Positions 16,720 to 25,243 are shown, counted from the stretch's first letter. The stretch is DNA of 38,948 nt from Nitrospirota bacterium (GCA_005877855.1 VBOF01000023.1:1-38948); one strand, 5' to 3'. Made by a program: numbers and translations. The notes: generated by a model from the letters alone, not told the origin.

Positions 16720-17862
16720 ATGGTGAAACGGTACCTGTTGGCGCCAGGGCCGACCCAAGTTCCCCCGGAAGTGCTGTTGGCCATGGCCCGGCCGATTCTG
16801 CACCACCGGGCGCCCGAGTTCGTCACGTTGTTCGGGCAGGTGCGCGATGACCTGAAGTGGCTCTTTCAGACCACGAACGATGTCCTGACGCTCGTTTCGA
16901 CGGGCACGGGCGCCATGGAGGGGGCGGTGTCCAACTTCCTCTCGCCCGGCGACAAGGCGCTCTATGTCAACGGCGGGAAGTTCGGGGAGCGCTGGGGCAA
17001 GCTCTGCAAGGCCTTCGGCGTGAACGCGATCGAGATCAAGGTGGAGTGGGGCGAAGCGGTCGATCCCTGGGTGGTGGCCGATGCGCTGAAAAAGGACCCG
17101 GCTATCAAGGCGGTGTACGTGCAGGCGAGCGAGACGTCCACCGGGGTGGCCCACGACGTCCGGGCGTTGGCCGAGATCGTGCGGGCCCGCGCGGACACGA
17201 TTCTGGTGGTGGATGCGATCACCGCCTTGGGCGTGTTTGATTTGCGGACCGACGAATGGGGCCTCGACGTGCTCGTCGCCGGGTCGCAGAAGGCGTTGAT
17301 GCTGCCACCGGGCCTGGCCTTCGTGAGCGTGAGCGAGAAGGCGTGGCAACTGGCCGGTAAGGCCAAGAACCCGGCCTTCTACTTCAACTTCAAGAAGGAA
17401 CAAGAGGCCCAGCAGAAGAACCAGACTGCGTACACTGCCGGAGTCTCGTTGATGGTGGGGCTCCAGGAAGTGCTGAAGCTGCTCAAGGCGGAGGGTCTGG
17501 GCAATGTCTTCGCGCGCCACGCGCGCCTGGCCCATGCGATGCGGGAGGGGATGAAGGCCGCCGGGCTTTCGCTCTTTCCCAAGCAGAGCCCCAGCGATGC
17601 ACTCACGGTGGTATCGGCGCCGCCGGGCGTGGACGGACAGGCGGTGTACAAGAACCTGCGCGAACAGTACGGGATCACAGCGGCCGGCGGGCAGGACCAC
17701 CTCAAGGGGAAGATCTTCCGGATCTCGCACATGGGGTACATCGATACCTTCGACGTCATCCAGGCGATCGCCGCCACTGAGATGGTGCTGAAAGGGCTGG
17801 GCCATCCGGTGAAGCTGGGGGCGGGCGTGGGGAAAGCCGAGGAGCTGCTGCTCGCCAAATGA
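16720..17862 (+). CDS. Class V PLP aminotransferase (serine/alanine-glyoxylate aminotransferase family)
   Basis: The 380-residue cytoplasmic enzyme belongs to the AGXT/PucG/SgaA branch of class V aminotransferases. Visible landmarks are LLAPGPTQVPPEVL at the start, LVSTGTGAMEGAVSN (cofactor phosphate loop), QASETSTGV, the Asp of VVDAITALG, and the PLP lysine K191 in AGSQKALMLPPG. The C-terminus has AGGQDHLKGKIFRISHMGY, where the Arg would hold the substrate carboxylate. Its stop overlaps the start of serA by 4 nt (ATGA). That coupling suggests it transaminates 3-phosphohydroxypyruvate, as family members near serA are thought to do in organisms lacking SerC. Glyoxylate or pyruvate as acceptor in a serine-glyoxylate reaction is the alternative. 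The family is certain; the substrate is inferred. Confidence 0.9.
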   Translation: MVKRYLLAPGPTQVPPEVLLAMARPILHHRAPEFVTLFGQVRDDLKWLFQTTNDVLTLVSTGTGAMEGAVSNFLSPGDKALYVNGGKFGERWGKLCKAFGVNAIEIKVEWGEAVDPWVVADALKKDPAIKAVYVQASETSTGVAHDVRALAEIVRARADTILVVDAITALGVFDLRTDEWGLDVLVAGSQKALMLPPGLAFVSVSEKAWQLAGKAKNPAFYFNFKKEQEAQQKNQTAYTAGVSLMVGLQEVLKLLKAEGLGNVFARHARLAHAMREGMKAAGLSLFPKQSPSDALTVVSAPPGVDGQAVYKNLREQYGITAAGGQDHLKGKIFRISHMGYIDTFDVIQAIAATEMVLKGLGHPVKLGAGVGKAEELLLAK

Positions 17863-19439
17863 AAATCCTGGTCAGCGACGTCCTCTCCAAGCAGGGGATC
17901 GAGATTCTCGAGAAGGCGGGTCTGACCGTCGATGTCAAGACCAAGCTGTCCAAGGAAGATCTTCTCCACGAGCTCAGGCACTACGATGGCCTGATCGTCC
18001 GCAGCGCGACCAAGGTGACGGCCGAGGTGATCGCCGCCGCCGGCAAGCTGCGAGTGATCGGCCGGGCAGGGTCCGGCCTGGACAACGTGGACACCGCGGC
18101 GGCGACCAAGCGCGGAATCGTCGTGATGAACACCCCGGGCGGCAACACGGTCACCACGGCCGAGCACACCCTGGCGCTGATCCTCGCACTGGCCCGCAAG
18201 ATCCCGCAGGCCACCGCCTCGATGAAGGGCGGCAAGTGGGAGAAGGACCGGTTCATGGGCGTGGAGCTCTACAACAAAACCCTCGGCATCGTCGGGATGG
18301 GTCAGATCGGGAGCCACCTCGCGAAGCTTGCCCAGGGCATGATGATGAACGTGATCGCCTACGATCCGTACCTTGCCGAAGAGCGCGCCCGCAAGATGGG
18401 AGTCGAGATGATGGGCCTGCACGAGCTCTTCCGACGCGCCGACATCCTGTCGGTGCACACACCGCTGACGGCCGAGACCCAGAACATCATCAACGCCGCG
18501 ACGATCGCGACGATGAAGGATGGCGTGCGCATCATCAACTGCGCCCGCGGGGGGATCATCAATGAGAAGGACCTCTACGAGGCGCTGAAGAGCGGCAAGG
18601 TCGCGGGCGCCGCGTTCGACGTGTTTGAAGAGGAGCCGGTCGCGCCCAACCACCCCCTCCTGACGCTGGACAACTTCCTCTGCACCCCGCACATCGGAGC
18701 GGCCACCACCGAAGCCCAGGAGAACGTGGCGGTCGGGATCGCCGAGCAGATCGTGGACTACTTGACACGCGGCATCGCGCGGGGCGCCGTCAACATCCCG
18801 TCGGTGCCGGCCGAGATGCTGCCGCGGCTCCAGCCTTACATCACGCTGGCCGAGAAGCTGGGGCTCCTGCACTCCCAGCTGTACGAGGGCGGGATCGAAC
18901 GGGTGACGATCGAGTACAAGGGCGAGGTCGCCGGAGTCAACGTGGCGCCGCTGACCATCGCCGCGCTGAAGGGCCTCCTCACGCCGATCCTGGAGGAGAC
19001 GATCAACTACGTGAACGCGCCGGTTGTGGCGCGGGAGCGCGGGATCGAGGTCAAGGAGGTCAAAAGCAGCGATGCGGGCGACTTCACCAGCCTGGTCACG
19101 CTCCAGGTGGAGGCTGAGAAGAAGACCAGCCGGATCGCCGGGGCGCTGTACGGCCGGCGGGACCCCAGGATTGTGCAGATGGATTCCTTCCGGGTGGAGA
19201 TCGTGCCGGAAGGGCACATGCTTTTCATCCTGAACCACGACCGTCCCGGCGTCATCGGTCAGGTGGGGCAGATCCTCGGCGAGCACCAGATCAACATCGC
19301 CCGCATGCAGTGTTCGCGGGAAGAGAAGGGGGGCCACGCGTTACTCATCGTGGGCGTGGACGCGCCGCTGCCCGCGGAAGTCTTACGGGCCGTCACGGTC
19401 GCGAAGAACATCATCTCGGTCAAACTCGTTCGTCTCTAG
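17859..19439 (+). CDS. serA: D-3-phosphoglycerate dehydrogenase, long form
   Basis: SerA oxidises 3-phosphoglycerate to 3-phosphohydroxypyruvate with NAD+, the first step of phosphorylated serine synthesis. The 526 residues show the type I (long) architecture. The substrate domain carries GLIVRSATKVTAEVI and GRAGSGLDNVD. The NAD-binding domain carries GIVGMGQIGSHLAKLA, the catalytic Arg of INCARGGIINE, the Glu of FEEEPV, and the His of TPHIGAATTEAQ. An intervening ASB domain runs from about 320 to 450. A C-terminal ACT domain (MLFILNHDRPGVIGQVGQIL ...) would bind serine for feedback inhibition. It is translationally coupled to the preceding aminotransferase. The following hisZ begins 43 nt downstream in the same direction and is probably co-transcribed. 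Confidence 0.97.
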   Translation: MKILVSDVLSKQGIEILEKAGLTVDVKTKLSKEDLLHELRHYDGLIVRSATKVTAEVIAAAGKLRVIGRAGSGLDNVDTAAATKRGIVVMNTPGGNTVTTAEHTLALILALARKIPQATASMKGGKWEKDRFMGVELYNKTLGIVGMGQIGSHLAKLAQGMMMNVIAYDPYLAEERARKMGVEMMGLHELFRRADILSVHTPLTAETQNIINAATIATMKDGVRIINCARGGIINEKDLYEALKSGKVAGAAFDVFEEEPVAPNHPLLTLDNFLCTPHIGAATTEAQENVAVGIAEQIVDYLTRGIARGAVNIPSVPAEMLPRLQPYITLAEKLGLLHSQLYEGGIERVTIEYKGEVAGVNVAPLTIAALKGLLTPILEETINYVNAPVVARERGIEVKEVKSSDAGDFTSLVTLQVEAEKKTSRIAGALYGRRDPRIVQMDSFRVEIVPEGHMLFILNHDRPGVIGQVGQILGEHQINIARMQCSREEKGGHALLIVGVDAPLPAEVLRAVTVAKNIISVKLVRL

Positions 19440-19482
19440 CTTGTCCGCGCGGCATGCGGCTAGACCTCAAGTCCGTTGTACG

Positions 19483-20556
19483 ATGACTCGACCTGCCCGC
19501 TCTCCGATCCCGCAAGGCGTCGCCACTTTTCTGCCCGTCGAGGCGGGCGAGAAGCGCGCCGTCGAGGAGGTCGTTTTCTCGGTGTTCCGTGAGCACGGGT
19601 ACCGGGAAGTCATCCCCCCTACCTTCGAGTACCTGGACATCCTGGCGCCCGGCCTCGACGCCGAACTGATCGAGAAGTCCTACAAGGTGGTAGACCGGGC
19701 CACGGGCCGCATCCTGGTCGTGCGCCCGGACGTCACCGCCCAGATCGCCCGGATGGTGGCGATGGGGATGGTAAACCAGCCTCTTCCCCTGCGGCTCTGT
19801 TACAGCGTCAATGTCTTTCGCTACGAGCCGGAGCACGCAGGCCGCGACCGCGAGATCTTCCAAATCGGTCTCGAGCTGATCGGGCCCAAGGGCACAGCGG
19901 CCGATGTCGAGCCGATCATGGTGGCGGCGGAGTGCCTCCGTCGCCTGGGAGTCACGGCCTTCACGATCGCCCTCGGGCAGGGCGCCTTCTTCAATGCGCT
20001 CCTTCGCCGGACCGGCGTGGCGGAATCCGTACAGCGGAGCCTGCGTGAAGCGGCGGCGCGGAAGGATGTGCCCAGGATGGAGGTGCTGTTGCACGAGGCC
20101 GGCGTGCGTGGCCGTGCTGCCAACGCCCTCCTTGCGGTACCCGAACTGTACGGGGGCGCCGAGATTCTGGAGGAAGCCACGCGCCTGGCACCTCCGACCG
20201 AGGATTGCCGCCGACCACTCGCCCGGTTGCGCGAAGTGTGGGATCGGATGGCGGCGGCCGGCCTGGGCGGCGCGCTCCTGCTGGACATGGGAGAGATCCG
20301 CCGGATGGAGTATTACACTGGCCTGGTCTTCGACATCTATGTGGACGGGGTGGGCGCCGAGATCGGAGGCGGGGGGCGGTACGATCACCTGATCGGCCGG
20401 TTCGGGCACGAGGTCCCCTCCACGGGGTTTGCGTTCGACCTCGACCGACTCTTGCAGCTCCGCGCCGCGCCGGGCGGTCGGGAGCATGCCAGTGGCGTAC
20501 GCAGCCGCGACGCGGCGGTTCGTACCCGGCGAGCGCAGCGCGGAGGTCGGCGGTGA
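19483..20556 (+). CDS. hisZ: ATP phosphoribosyltransferase regulatory subunit
   Basis: HisZ is a catalytically inactive relative of histidyl-tRNA synthetase that forms a complex with the short form of HisG and confers histidine feedback control. The 357-residue product has the HisRS-like class II fold landmarks: IPQGVATFLPVEAGEKRAVE, the motif 2-like LRLCYSVNVFRYE with GRDREIFQIGLELIG, and YYTGLVFDIYVDG followed by IGGGGRYDHLIGRFG. It lacks the anticodon-binding domain of true HisRS, which with the length supports HisZ rather than HisS. I chose ATG 19483; a TTG at 19441 would add 14 residues directly after the serA stop. The C-terminal 25 residues are Arg/Gly-rich and look non-conserved. Its stop is embedded in the dnaB start. 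No hisG is present in the window. Confidence 0.9.
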   Translation: MTRPARSPIPQGVATFLPVEAGEKRAVEEVVFSVFREHGYREVIPPTFEYLDILAPGLDAELIEKSYKVVDRATGRILVVRPDVTAQIARMVAMGMVNQPLPLRLCYSVNVFRYEPEHAGRDREIFQIGLELIGPKGTAADVEPIMVAAECLRRLGVTAFTIALGQGAFFNALLRRTGVAESVQRSLREAAARKDVPRMEVLLHEAGVRGRAANALLAVPELYGGAEILEEATRLAPPTEDCRRPLARLREVWDRMAAAGLGGALLLDMGEIRRMEYYTGLVFDIYVDGVGAEIGGGGRYDHLIGRFGHEVPSTGFAFDLDRLLQLRAAPGGREHASGVRSRDAAVRTRRAQRGGRR

Positions 20557-21968
20557 AGCCCCGCGGCTTGCCAGACCCCTCGGATCCCACTGCGGTCAGA
20601 CTGCCTCCGCAGAATCTCGAAGCTGAGAAAGCCGTGCTTGGGGCCATCCTCCTCGACAACCAGGCGCTCTACAAGGCTCTCGAGGTCATCAGCTCTGACG
20701 AGTTTTATCTCCCAAAGCACCGCAGGATCTTCGAGGCCATGATCACGTTGCTGACTGAGCAGAACCAGGTCGTCGATCTGGTGACCCTCTCCGACCACCT
20801 CCAGCACGCCGGGGCCTTGGAAGGGGTCGGGGGCAGCGCGTACCTCACCGACCTTGCCCAAGCAGTCGCGACGGCGGCCAGCGTGACCTACCACGCGAAG
20901 CTCATCCACGAAACCGGGATCAACCGCATTCTCATCAATGTCTCCACGGAGATCGTCACTCGCGGGTATGAGGGAACCAAGCGAGTCGATGAATTACTGG
21001 ACTATGCGGAGAGGAACATTTTCGGGATCGCGGAACGCCGGCTGAAACGCTCCTTCAGCCCGATGGGCGCCGTCGTGACCGATACGGTGGAACACATCAA
21101 CAAACTGTATGAACAGAAGGAAAAGATCACCGGCATTCCGACGGGGTTTTCGGACCTCAATGAAAAGACCGCCGGCCTGCAGCCTTCTGATCTGATCGTC
21201 GTGGCCGGGCGACCCAGCACAGGCAAGACCAGCTTGGCGCTGGGGATGGCTTTGCACGCCGCCCTGCATTCTTCTCGGCCGTCTAAGGTGGCGATCTTCA
21301 GTCTGGAAATGTCCAAGGAGCAGTTGTGCATGCGTCTGCTGAGTGCCGAGGGACGGGTGGATATGCACCGTATCCGGACGGGCCAACTACAACGAGAAGA
21401 CTGGCCGAATCTGACCCGCGCCGCCGGCAAGTTGAGCGAAAGCAAAATATACATCGACGATACGCCGGGCATCACCGCCCTGGAAATGCGCGCCAAGATC
21501 CGTCGCCAAAAGGCAGAAACCGGTCTCGATCTTGTGGTGGTCGATTACCTTCAGTTGATGTCCGGAAGCGATAACAGTGAAAATCGTCAGCAAGAGATCT
21601 CGATCATTTCGCGATCGTTGAAGTCCGTCGCCAAAGAATTGAACATCCCAGTCATCGCCTTATCCCAGCTCAGTCGTGCGGTGGAGAGTCGGCCGGACAG
21701 GAGACCGGTCCTGGCCGATCTCCGGGAATCGGGCGCCATCGAACAGGATGCCGATTTGGTCCTGATGATCTACCGTCGAGACCTGCACGCTGCGGAGAAG
21801 GGCAAAACGGAGGATTGGAAAGAGGAGCGAACCGAGGAGAAGGCAGATCGTGAACGGGTGGCGGAGATTATCATTGCCAAGCACCGGAATGGGCCGACGG
21901 GCGTGGTGAACCTGACATTCCTCCCTGAGTATGCCAAGTTCGAAAACTACATCCCGGAACCAATTTGA
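20553..21968 (+). CDS. dnaB: Replicative DNA helicase
   Basis: DnaB is the hexameric 5'-3' helicase that unwinds DNA at the replication fork. The 471-residue protein has the N-terminal primase-interacting domain (LPPQNLEAEKAVLGAILLDN ... VDLVTLSDHLQ), a linker, and a RecA-like C-terminal domain. That domain shows Walker A GRPSTGKTSLALGMA with K225, Walker B LDLVVVDYLQLMSG, the EISIISRSLKSVAKELNIPVIALSQLSR block, and the arginine-finger region LADLRESGAIEQDADLVLMIYR. The start is GTG 20553 with GGAGGT about 5 nt upstream, overlapping the hisZ stop as GTGA. The much longer open frame upstream is spurious. No intein is present. Coupling of dnaB to hisZ rather than to rplI or ssb is unusual. Confidence 0.96.
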   Translation: MKPRGLPDPSDPTAVRLPPQNLEAEKAVLGAILLDNQALYKALEVISSDEFYLPKHRRIFEAMITLLTEQNQVVDLVTLSDHLQHAGALEGVGGSAYLTDLAQAVATAASVTYHAKLIHETGINRILINVSTEIVTRGYEGTKRVDELLDYAERNIFGIAERRLKRSFSPMGAVVTDTVEHINKLYEQKEKITGIPTGFSDLNEKTAGLQPSDLIVVAGRPSTGKTSLALGMALHAALHSSRPSKVAIFSLEMSKEQLCMRLLSAEGRVDMHRIRTGQLQREDWPNLTRAAGKLSESKIYIDDTPGITALEMRAKIRRQKAETGLDLVVVDYLQLMSGSDNSENRQQEISIISRSLKSVAKELNIPVIALSQLSRAVESRPDRRPVLADLRESGAIEQDADLVLMIYRRDLHAAEKGKTEDWKEERTEEKADRERVAEIIIAKHRNGPTGVVNLTFLPEYAKFENYIPEPI

Positions 21969-21993
21969 CTCTCCTTTCAGGTACCTCTATAAT
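21965..21993 (+). promoter_or_regulatory. Near-consensus sigma-70 promoter for the TPR gene
   Basis: TTGACT (21965-21970) and TATAAT (21988-21993) are exactly 17 nt apart. The -35 box overlaps the dnaB stop codon. Transcription would start near 22000, giving a leader of about 49 nt before ATG 22049. Confidence 0.7.
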
Positions 21994-22048
21994 CTTTCCT
22001 AGGATCAAAGACTAGTCCGCCGTTGATGCTGGCGAGCGCAAAGGTGCG

Positions 22049-23866
22049 ATGTTCGGCACACTGAGTACGAGGCAGAAGGCATGGGTGATCGCTGTGCTGA
22101 CCTGCTTCGCGCTCCTGTCGGTTGACGCACTCGCCACAGAGCGGCCGGCCCTGCCTGCGAAACCGCCCGGGTCAGAACAAGCTCCGGACCCGGCCGCGTT
22201 CTACCATTTCATGCTCGGCTACCAGCGCGAATTGTACAATGATGCGGGAGAGGCCGAGGCGGAGTATCTCAAGGCCCTCGCTCGCGATCCCAACTCGGTG
22301 GCGATCCATCTTCGGCTCGCGACGCTCTATCAAGCCCAGGGCGAGCATGACAAGGCTCAGGCCCACGCTGAAGCCGCGCTGGCCCGAGACGCAACGAACC
22401 TCCAGGCCCTGCACATGCTGGCGAGCGTGGCCGTGGCCGCGGGCCGAGCGGACCAAGCCATCGAACTCTACCAGCGGATCGTCGCGCTCTGGCCCCAGGA
22501 AACACAGGCCTATTCTTCCATGGCGATGTTGCTGTCAGGCCTGAAGCGGTACGACGAGGCGGAGCAGACCATCCGCCGGGGGATTGCCGTCTCGCAGACC
22601 GCGGCGCCGACCGGCTACCTCTACCTGGGTCACATACTGGTTGAGCAGAAGGCCTGGGACCGGGCCGTGCAGGCCTATCGCGACGCGCTCGCCATCAACC
22701 CTAGCTTTGAGCCGGCCCACTTGGGACTGGCCGCGACACTGGAAGCCAAGGGTGACACGGCTCAGGCCATCGCAGTTCTCCGCAAGGTGTTGCAGGAGGT
22801 CAACAAGGGCAACCGGGAAGCACGTCAGCGGCTGGTCCGCTTGCTGTTGACGCAGAAGGCTTACGAGGCCGCGCTCGCCCTCTTGCGCGAAGCCGTCCAG
22901 GAATCCCCCGATGACGTGGACGCCCAGCTCCGGATCGGGCTGATCTACGGGGAGCTGAAGGACTATGTCAAGGCGGTCGAGCAGATCAAGCGCGTACTCG
23001 CCTTGCGACCGCAGGAGCTACGAGTCCGCGATCATCTGGCTTACTTGTACGAAGAGATGAAGGAGTTCGACAAAGCCATCGCCGAATACCGGACGATCAT
23101 CCAGGCCGACGCGCGGTACTCCGACGCGCATCTCCATCTTGGCTACCTGCTCTACCGCCTGAAACGGAATGACGAGGCCCTCCCGCATTTCCAGCAGGTC
23201 ATCGTCCTCAACCCCAAGATGACGGAGGCGTATCTATTGCTCGGCCTGACCCTGCTCCAGGCGTCGCGCCAAGAGGAAGCAGTGGCGGTCTTTCGCGAGG
23301 GGCTGCTGCGCAATCCCGAAAGCGCCGACCTCCATTTCAACCTGGGGACTGCGTACGACAAGATGGGCCGGTTCGACGAGCTGGTCCATGAGATGGAGGA
23401 GGCCATCCGGCTGGATCCCACGCACGCCGATGCGCTCAACTACCTGGGTTATACCTATGCCGAGCGCGACATGCGATTGGAAGAAGCGGTGGTGTTGATC
23501 CAACGGGCGCTCGCGGTCAAGCCCCAGAACGGCTACTATCTCGACAGTCTCGCCTGGGCCCATTACAAGATGGGCCGCTTCCAGGAGGCCCTGGAAGAAA
23601 TGAAACGGGCCGTCGCCGTGGTGCCCGACGACCCTGTCTTTCTCGAGCACCTGGGCGAGATCTACCTCAGCCAGAGTCTCCTGGGCGATGCTCGCGAGGC
23701 CTGGCTCCGCTCGCTGGAACTCGATCCGACGAATCACAAGCTTGCGGAGCGGTTCAAGGCGAAGGGATTCGGGGATCCGGCCACGGAGGAGCGAATCCGG
23801 AAATCGCAGGGGGGGCTTTCCAATAAGGCGCTGTCATCTGGTAGCAATTTGGGGCCTACACGGTGA
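22049..23866 (+). CDS. Large exported tetratricopeptide-repeat protein
   Basis: This is a 605-residue TPR protein of unknown specific role. An N-terminal signal sequence (KAWVIAVLTCFALLSVDALA) exports it to the periplasm or anchors it in the inner membrane. From about residue 48 to 580 it is an almost unbroken solenoid of roughly 14 TPR units, with repeated W-x-x-A-x-x-x-Y/F and P-terminated helices such as AEAEYLKALARDPNSV, RADQAIELYQRIVALWPQ, AVQAYRDALAINPSF and EALEEMKRAVAVVPDD. The tail is low complexity. Similar multi-TPR proteins serve as pilotins or scaffolds for secretion and pilus systems. The type IV pilin genes begin 170 nt downstream, but the gene has its own strong promoter and the link is only positional. 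Confidence 0.82.
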   Translation: MFGTLSTRQKAWVIAVLTCFALLSVDALATERPALPAKPPGSEQAPDPAAFYHFMLGYQRELYNDAGEAEAEYLKALARDPNSVAIHLRLATLYQAQGEHDKAQAHAEAALARDATNLQALHMLASVAVAAGRADQAIELYQRIVALWPQETQAYSSMAMLLSGLKRYDEAEQTIRRGIAVSQTAAPTGYLYLGHILVEQKAWDRAVQAYRDALAINPSFEPAHLGLAATLEAKGDTAQAIAVLRKVLQEVNKGNREARQRLVRLLLTQKAYEAALALLREAVQESPDDVDAQLRIGLIYGELKDYVKAVEQIKRVLALRPQELRVRDHLAYLYEEMKEFDKAIAEYRTIIQADARYSDAHLHLGYLLYRLKRNDEALPHFQQVIVLNPKMTEAYLLLGLTLLQASRQEEAVAVFREGLLRNPESADLHFNLGTAYDKMGRFDELVHEMEEAIRLDPTHADALNYLGYTYAERDMRLEEAVVLIQRALAVKPQNGYYLDSLAWAHYKMGRFQEALEEMKRAVAVVPDDPVFLEHLGEIYLSQSLLGDAREAWLRSLELDPTNHKLAERFKAKGFGDPATEERIRKSQGGLSNKALSSGSNLGPTR

Positions 23867-23949
23867 CACGAATCGTCTTCCCCGATGACTGGGGAGCGGT
23901 CAGGCCTAATAACCCTGTGTTTTATCTCTGAGGATCAGCCGCCCGTGGC

Positions 23950-23965
23950 TGGCAGAGTAATTGCT
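23950..23965 (+). promoter_or_regulatory. Sigma-54 promoter of the tandem pilin genes
   Basis: TGGCAGAGTAATTGCT fits the -24/-12 consensus TGGCAC-N5-TTGCW, with the invariant GG (23951-23952) and GC (23963-23964) exactly 10 nt apart. Transcription would start about 12 nt after the GC, near 23976, leaving a leader of about 64 nt to ATG 24040. Type IV pilin genes are classically sigma-54/PilR dependent. Confidence 0.72.
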
Positions 23966-24039
23966 TAACCAGTGACGGGTTCTACTGTCTAGCCGCCAGG
24001 GAAAGGGCTCTTTCTCTCGTGTTGGCAGAAGGATTCTCG

Positions 24040-24522
24040 ATGCCCAATCGCGTGCCAAAGGGATCCCAGGGCTTTACCTTGATCGAGCTGATGATCGTGG
24101 TGGCGATCCTTGGTATCCTAGCGGCCATCGCCATCCCGAACTTTATGACCTACCAAGCCAAGGCTCGGCAGGCAGAGGTCAAGTCCATGCTTGCGGGTAC
24201 CTTCATGGCCGCTACCACAGTGATGTACGCGCAAAACGGAACGTATGTGATTACAGATATCGGTCAGCTTGGCTTTGCTCCGACCGGGACACCAAGGTAT
24301 TCCTACTGGTTTGACGTCAATGGTACACCTACACGCATCGTCGGTGGGAGCACCGCAACGGCTCCGTGCGACGTCAACAGCGCTCCAGTCGGAGTGGCAT
24401 CTTCAGGATCAGGATTTACGGCCGGAGCGAGGGGCAATATCGACAGTGATCCCACCTGTGACGATTGGCTCATCAATGACACCAAAATTCTCACGAATAT
24501 CAGCAATGATGTTACCAGCTAA
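24040..24522 (+). CDS. Type IV major-pilin-like protein, first copy
   Basis: This is a prepilin of 160 residues. The leader MPNRVPKGSQG is cut by the prepilin peptidase after Gly11, leaving the N-methylated Phe of FTLIELMIVVAILGILAAIAIPNF with the conserved Glu5, as in class IVa pilins. The rest is a small globular domain with two cysteines (in APCDVNS and PTCDDW) that probably form the C-terminal disulfide loop, and a GARGNIDSDPTCDDWLINDTK segment shared with the second copy. ATG 24040 is preceded by AGAAGGA at a 7-nt distance. A GTG at 24019 would add seven residues with no benefit. It is transcribed from the sigma-54 site upstream. The product is assembled into a pilus in the cell envelope; twitching, adhesion or electron transfer cannot be told apart here. 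Confidence 0.92.
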   Translation: MPNRVPKGSQGFTLIELMIVVAILGILAAIAIPNFMTYQAKARQAEVKSMLAGTFMAATTVMYAQNGTYVITDIGQLGFAPTGTPRYSYWFDVNGTPTRIVGGSTATAPCDVNSAPVGVASSGSGFTAGARGNIDSDPTCDDWLINDTKILTNISNDVTS

Positions 24523-24530
24523 AGGGGCGA

Positions 24531-24561
24531 CAATTTGTGACGGCCTCTCAGACACAAATTG
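24531..24561 (+). terminator. Hairpin between the two pilin genes (attenuator or mRNA stabiliser)
   Basis: A perfect 9-bp inverted repeat, CAATTTGTG and CACAAATTG, flanks a 13-nt loop and starts 8 nt after the first pilin stop. It is not followed by a T-tract, so full termination is doubtful. Partial attenuation or 3'-end protection of the first pilin message is more likely. Confidence 0.4.
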
Positions 24562-24756
24562 CCATCTTCTCGGAAGCTTCAGAGTCACGGTTCAAGACTT
24601 TTGGACGTTTTCCTGGCAAAGATGGTTGCCCGGTGACGGCACGGGTATTGCTCTCTTTAAGAGGAAAGGCGACCGTGGGGCCAGGGGTGAGAGGATTCAA
24701 GAAGAGCGGATGGTACGGTCGTGAAGGATAACGTTTAACCACAAGGAGGGTTTGCG

Positions 24757-25215
24757 ATGTTGGATCGGATAAAAGGGAACAAGGGCTTCACCTTGATCGA
24801 ATTGATGATCGTGGTCGCGATCATCGGGATTTTGGCGGCGATCGCCATCCCGAACTTCATGACCTACCAGGCCAAGTCCCGGCAGTCGGAGGCTAAGGTG
24901 GGGCTTGGCGGTATCTTCACCACCGCGACGTCGTACTTCGCCGAGAATGGAACGTTCAGTGTCCTGCCCAGCGGCCTTGGCTACGCTCCGGCCGGGTCAC
25001 CGAAGTACACGTTCTCCTATAATGCGACTCAAATCAACACCGTCGCAACTGCCACTATTTGCAATGGCGTGACGACAGTTGTTGCGCCTGTTGCTACCGC
25101 CTCAGCGTTCACGTCCGGGGCCAGAGGCAATATTGACGGTGATCCCAGCTGTGACGAGTGGACGATCAATGACGTTCGGGCCCTGGTCAATACGGCCAAC
25201 GATGTGGCCAGTTAA
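24757..25215 (+). CDS. Type IV major-pilin-like protein, second copy
   Basis: This is a prepilin of 152 residues with a short leader, MLDRIKGNKG, cut before FTLIELMIVVAIIGILAAIAIPNF (Glu5 present). The first 60 residues are almost the same as those of the first copy, including MTYQAKSRQSEAK. The globular part differs but keeps two cysteines (TICNG, PSCDEW) and the closing GARGNIDGDPSCDEWTINDVRALV motif. ATG 24757 has a strong AAGGAGG ribosome site, better than that of the first copy, so this may be the main subunit. A strong hairpin follows 28 nt after the stop. The 234-nt gap between the two pilin genes holds a small inverted repeat and no gene. Confidence 0.93.
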   Translation: MLDRIKGNKGFTLIELMIVVAIIGILAAIAIPNFMTYQAKSRQSEAKVGLGGIFTTATSYFAENGTFSVLPSGLGYAPAGSPKYTFSYNATQINTVATATICNGVTTVVAPVATASAFTSGARGNIDGDPSCDEWTINDVRALVNTANDVAS

Positions 25216-25243
25216 CCATTAGGGTCTGACAGGAACAGGAAAA

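Noticed and set aside
17379..19337. Long open frame on the minus strand opposite serA
   Set aside because: It is a mirror of serA codon structure in a GC-rich gene, rich in Arg, His and Asp, with no recognisable domain.
20205..20552. Long N-terminal extension of the dnaB frame
   Set aside because: It lies inside hisZ in another frame, has a low-complexity Arg/Pro/Gly composition, and a GTG with a strong ribosome site at 20553 gives a normal DnaB.
23874..23900. Hairpin TCCCC/GGGGA after the large TPR gene
   Set aside because: The stem is only 5 bp and has no T-run. It is too weak to call a terminator.
24612..24629. Second sigma-54-like site before the second pilin (TGGCAAAGATGGTTGCC)
   Set aside because: The GG and GC elements are 11 nt apart instead of 10. 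This spacing is strict, so it is probably chance.
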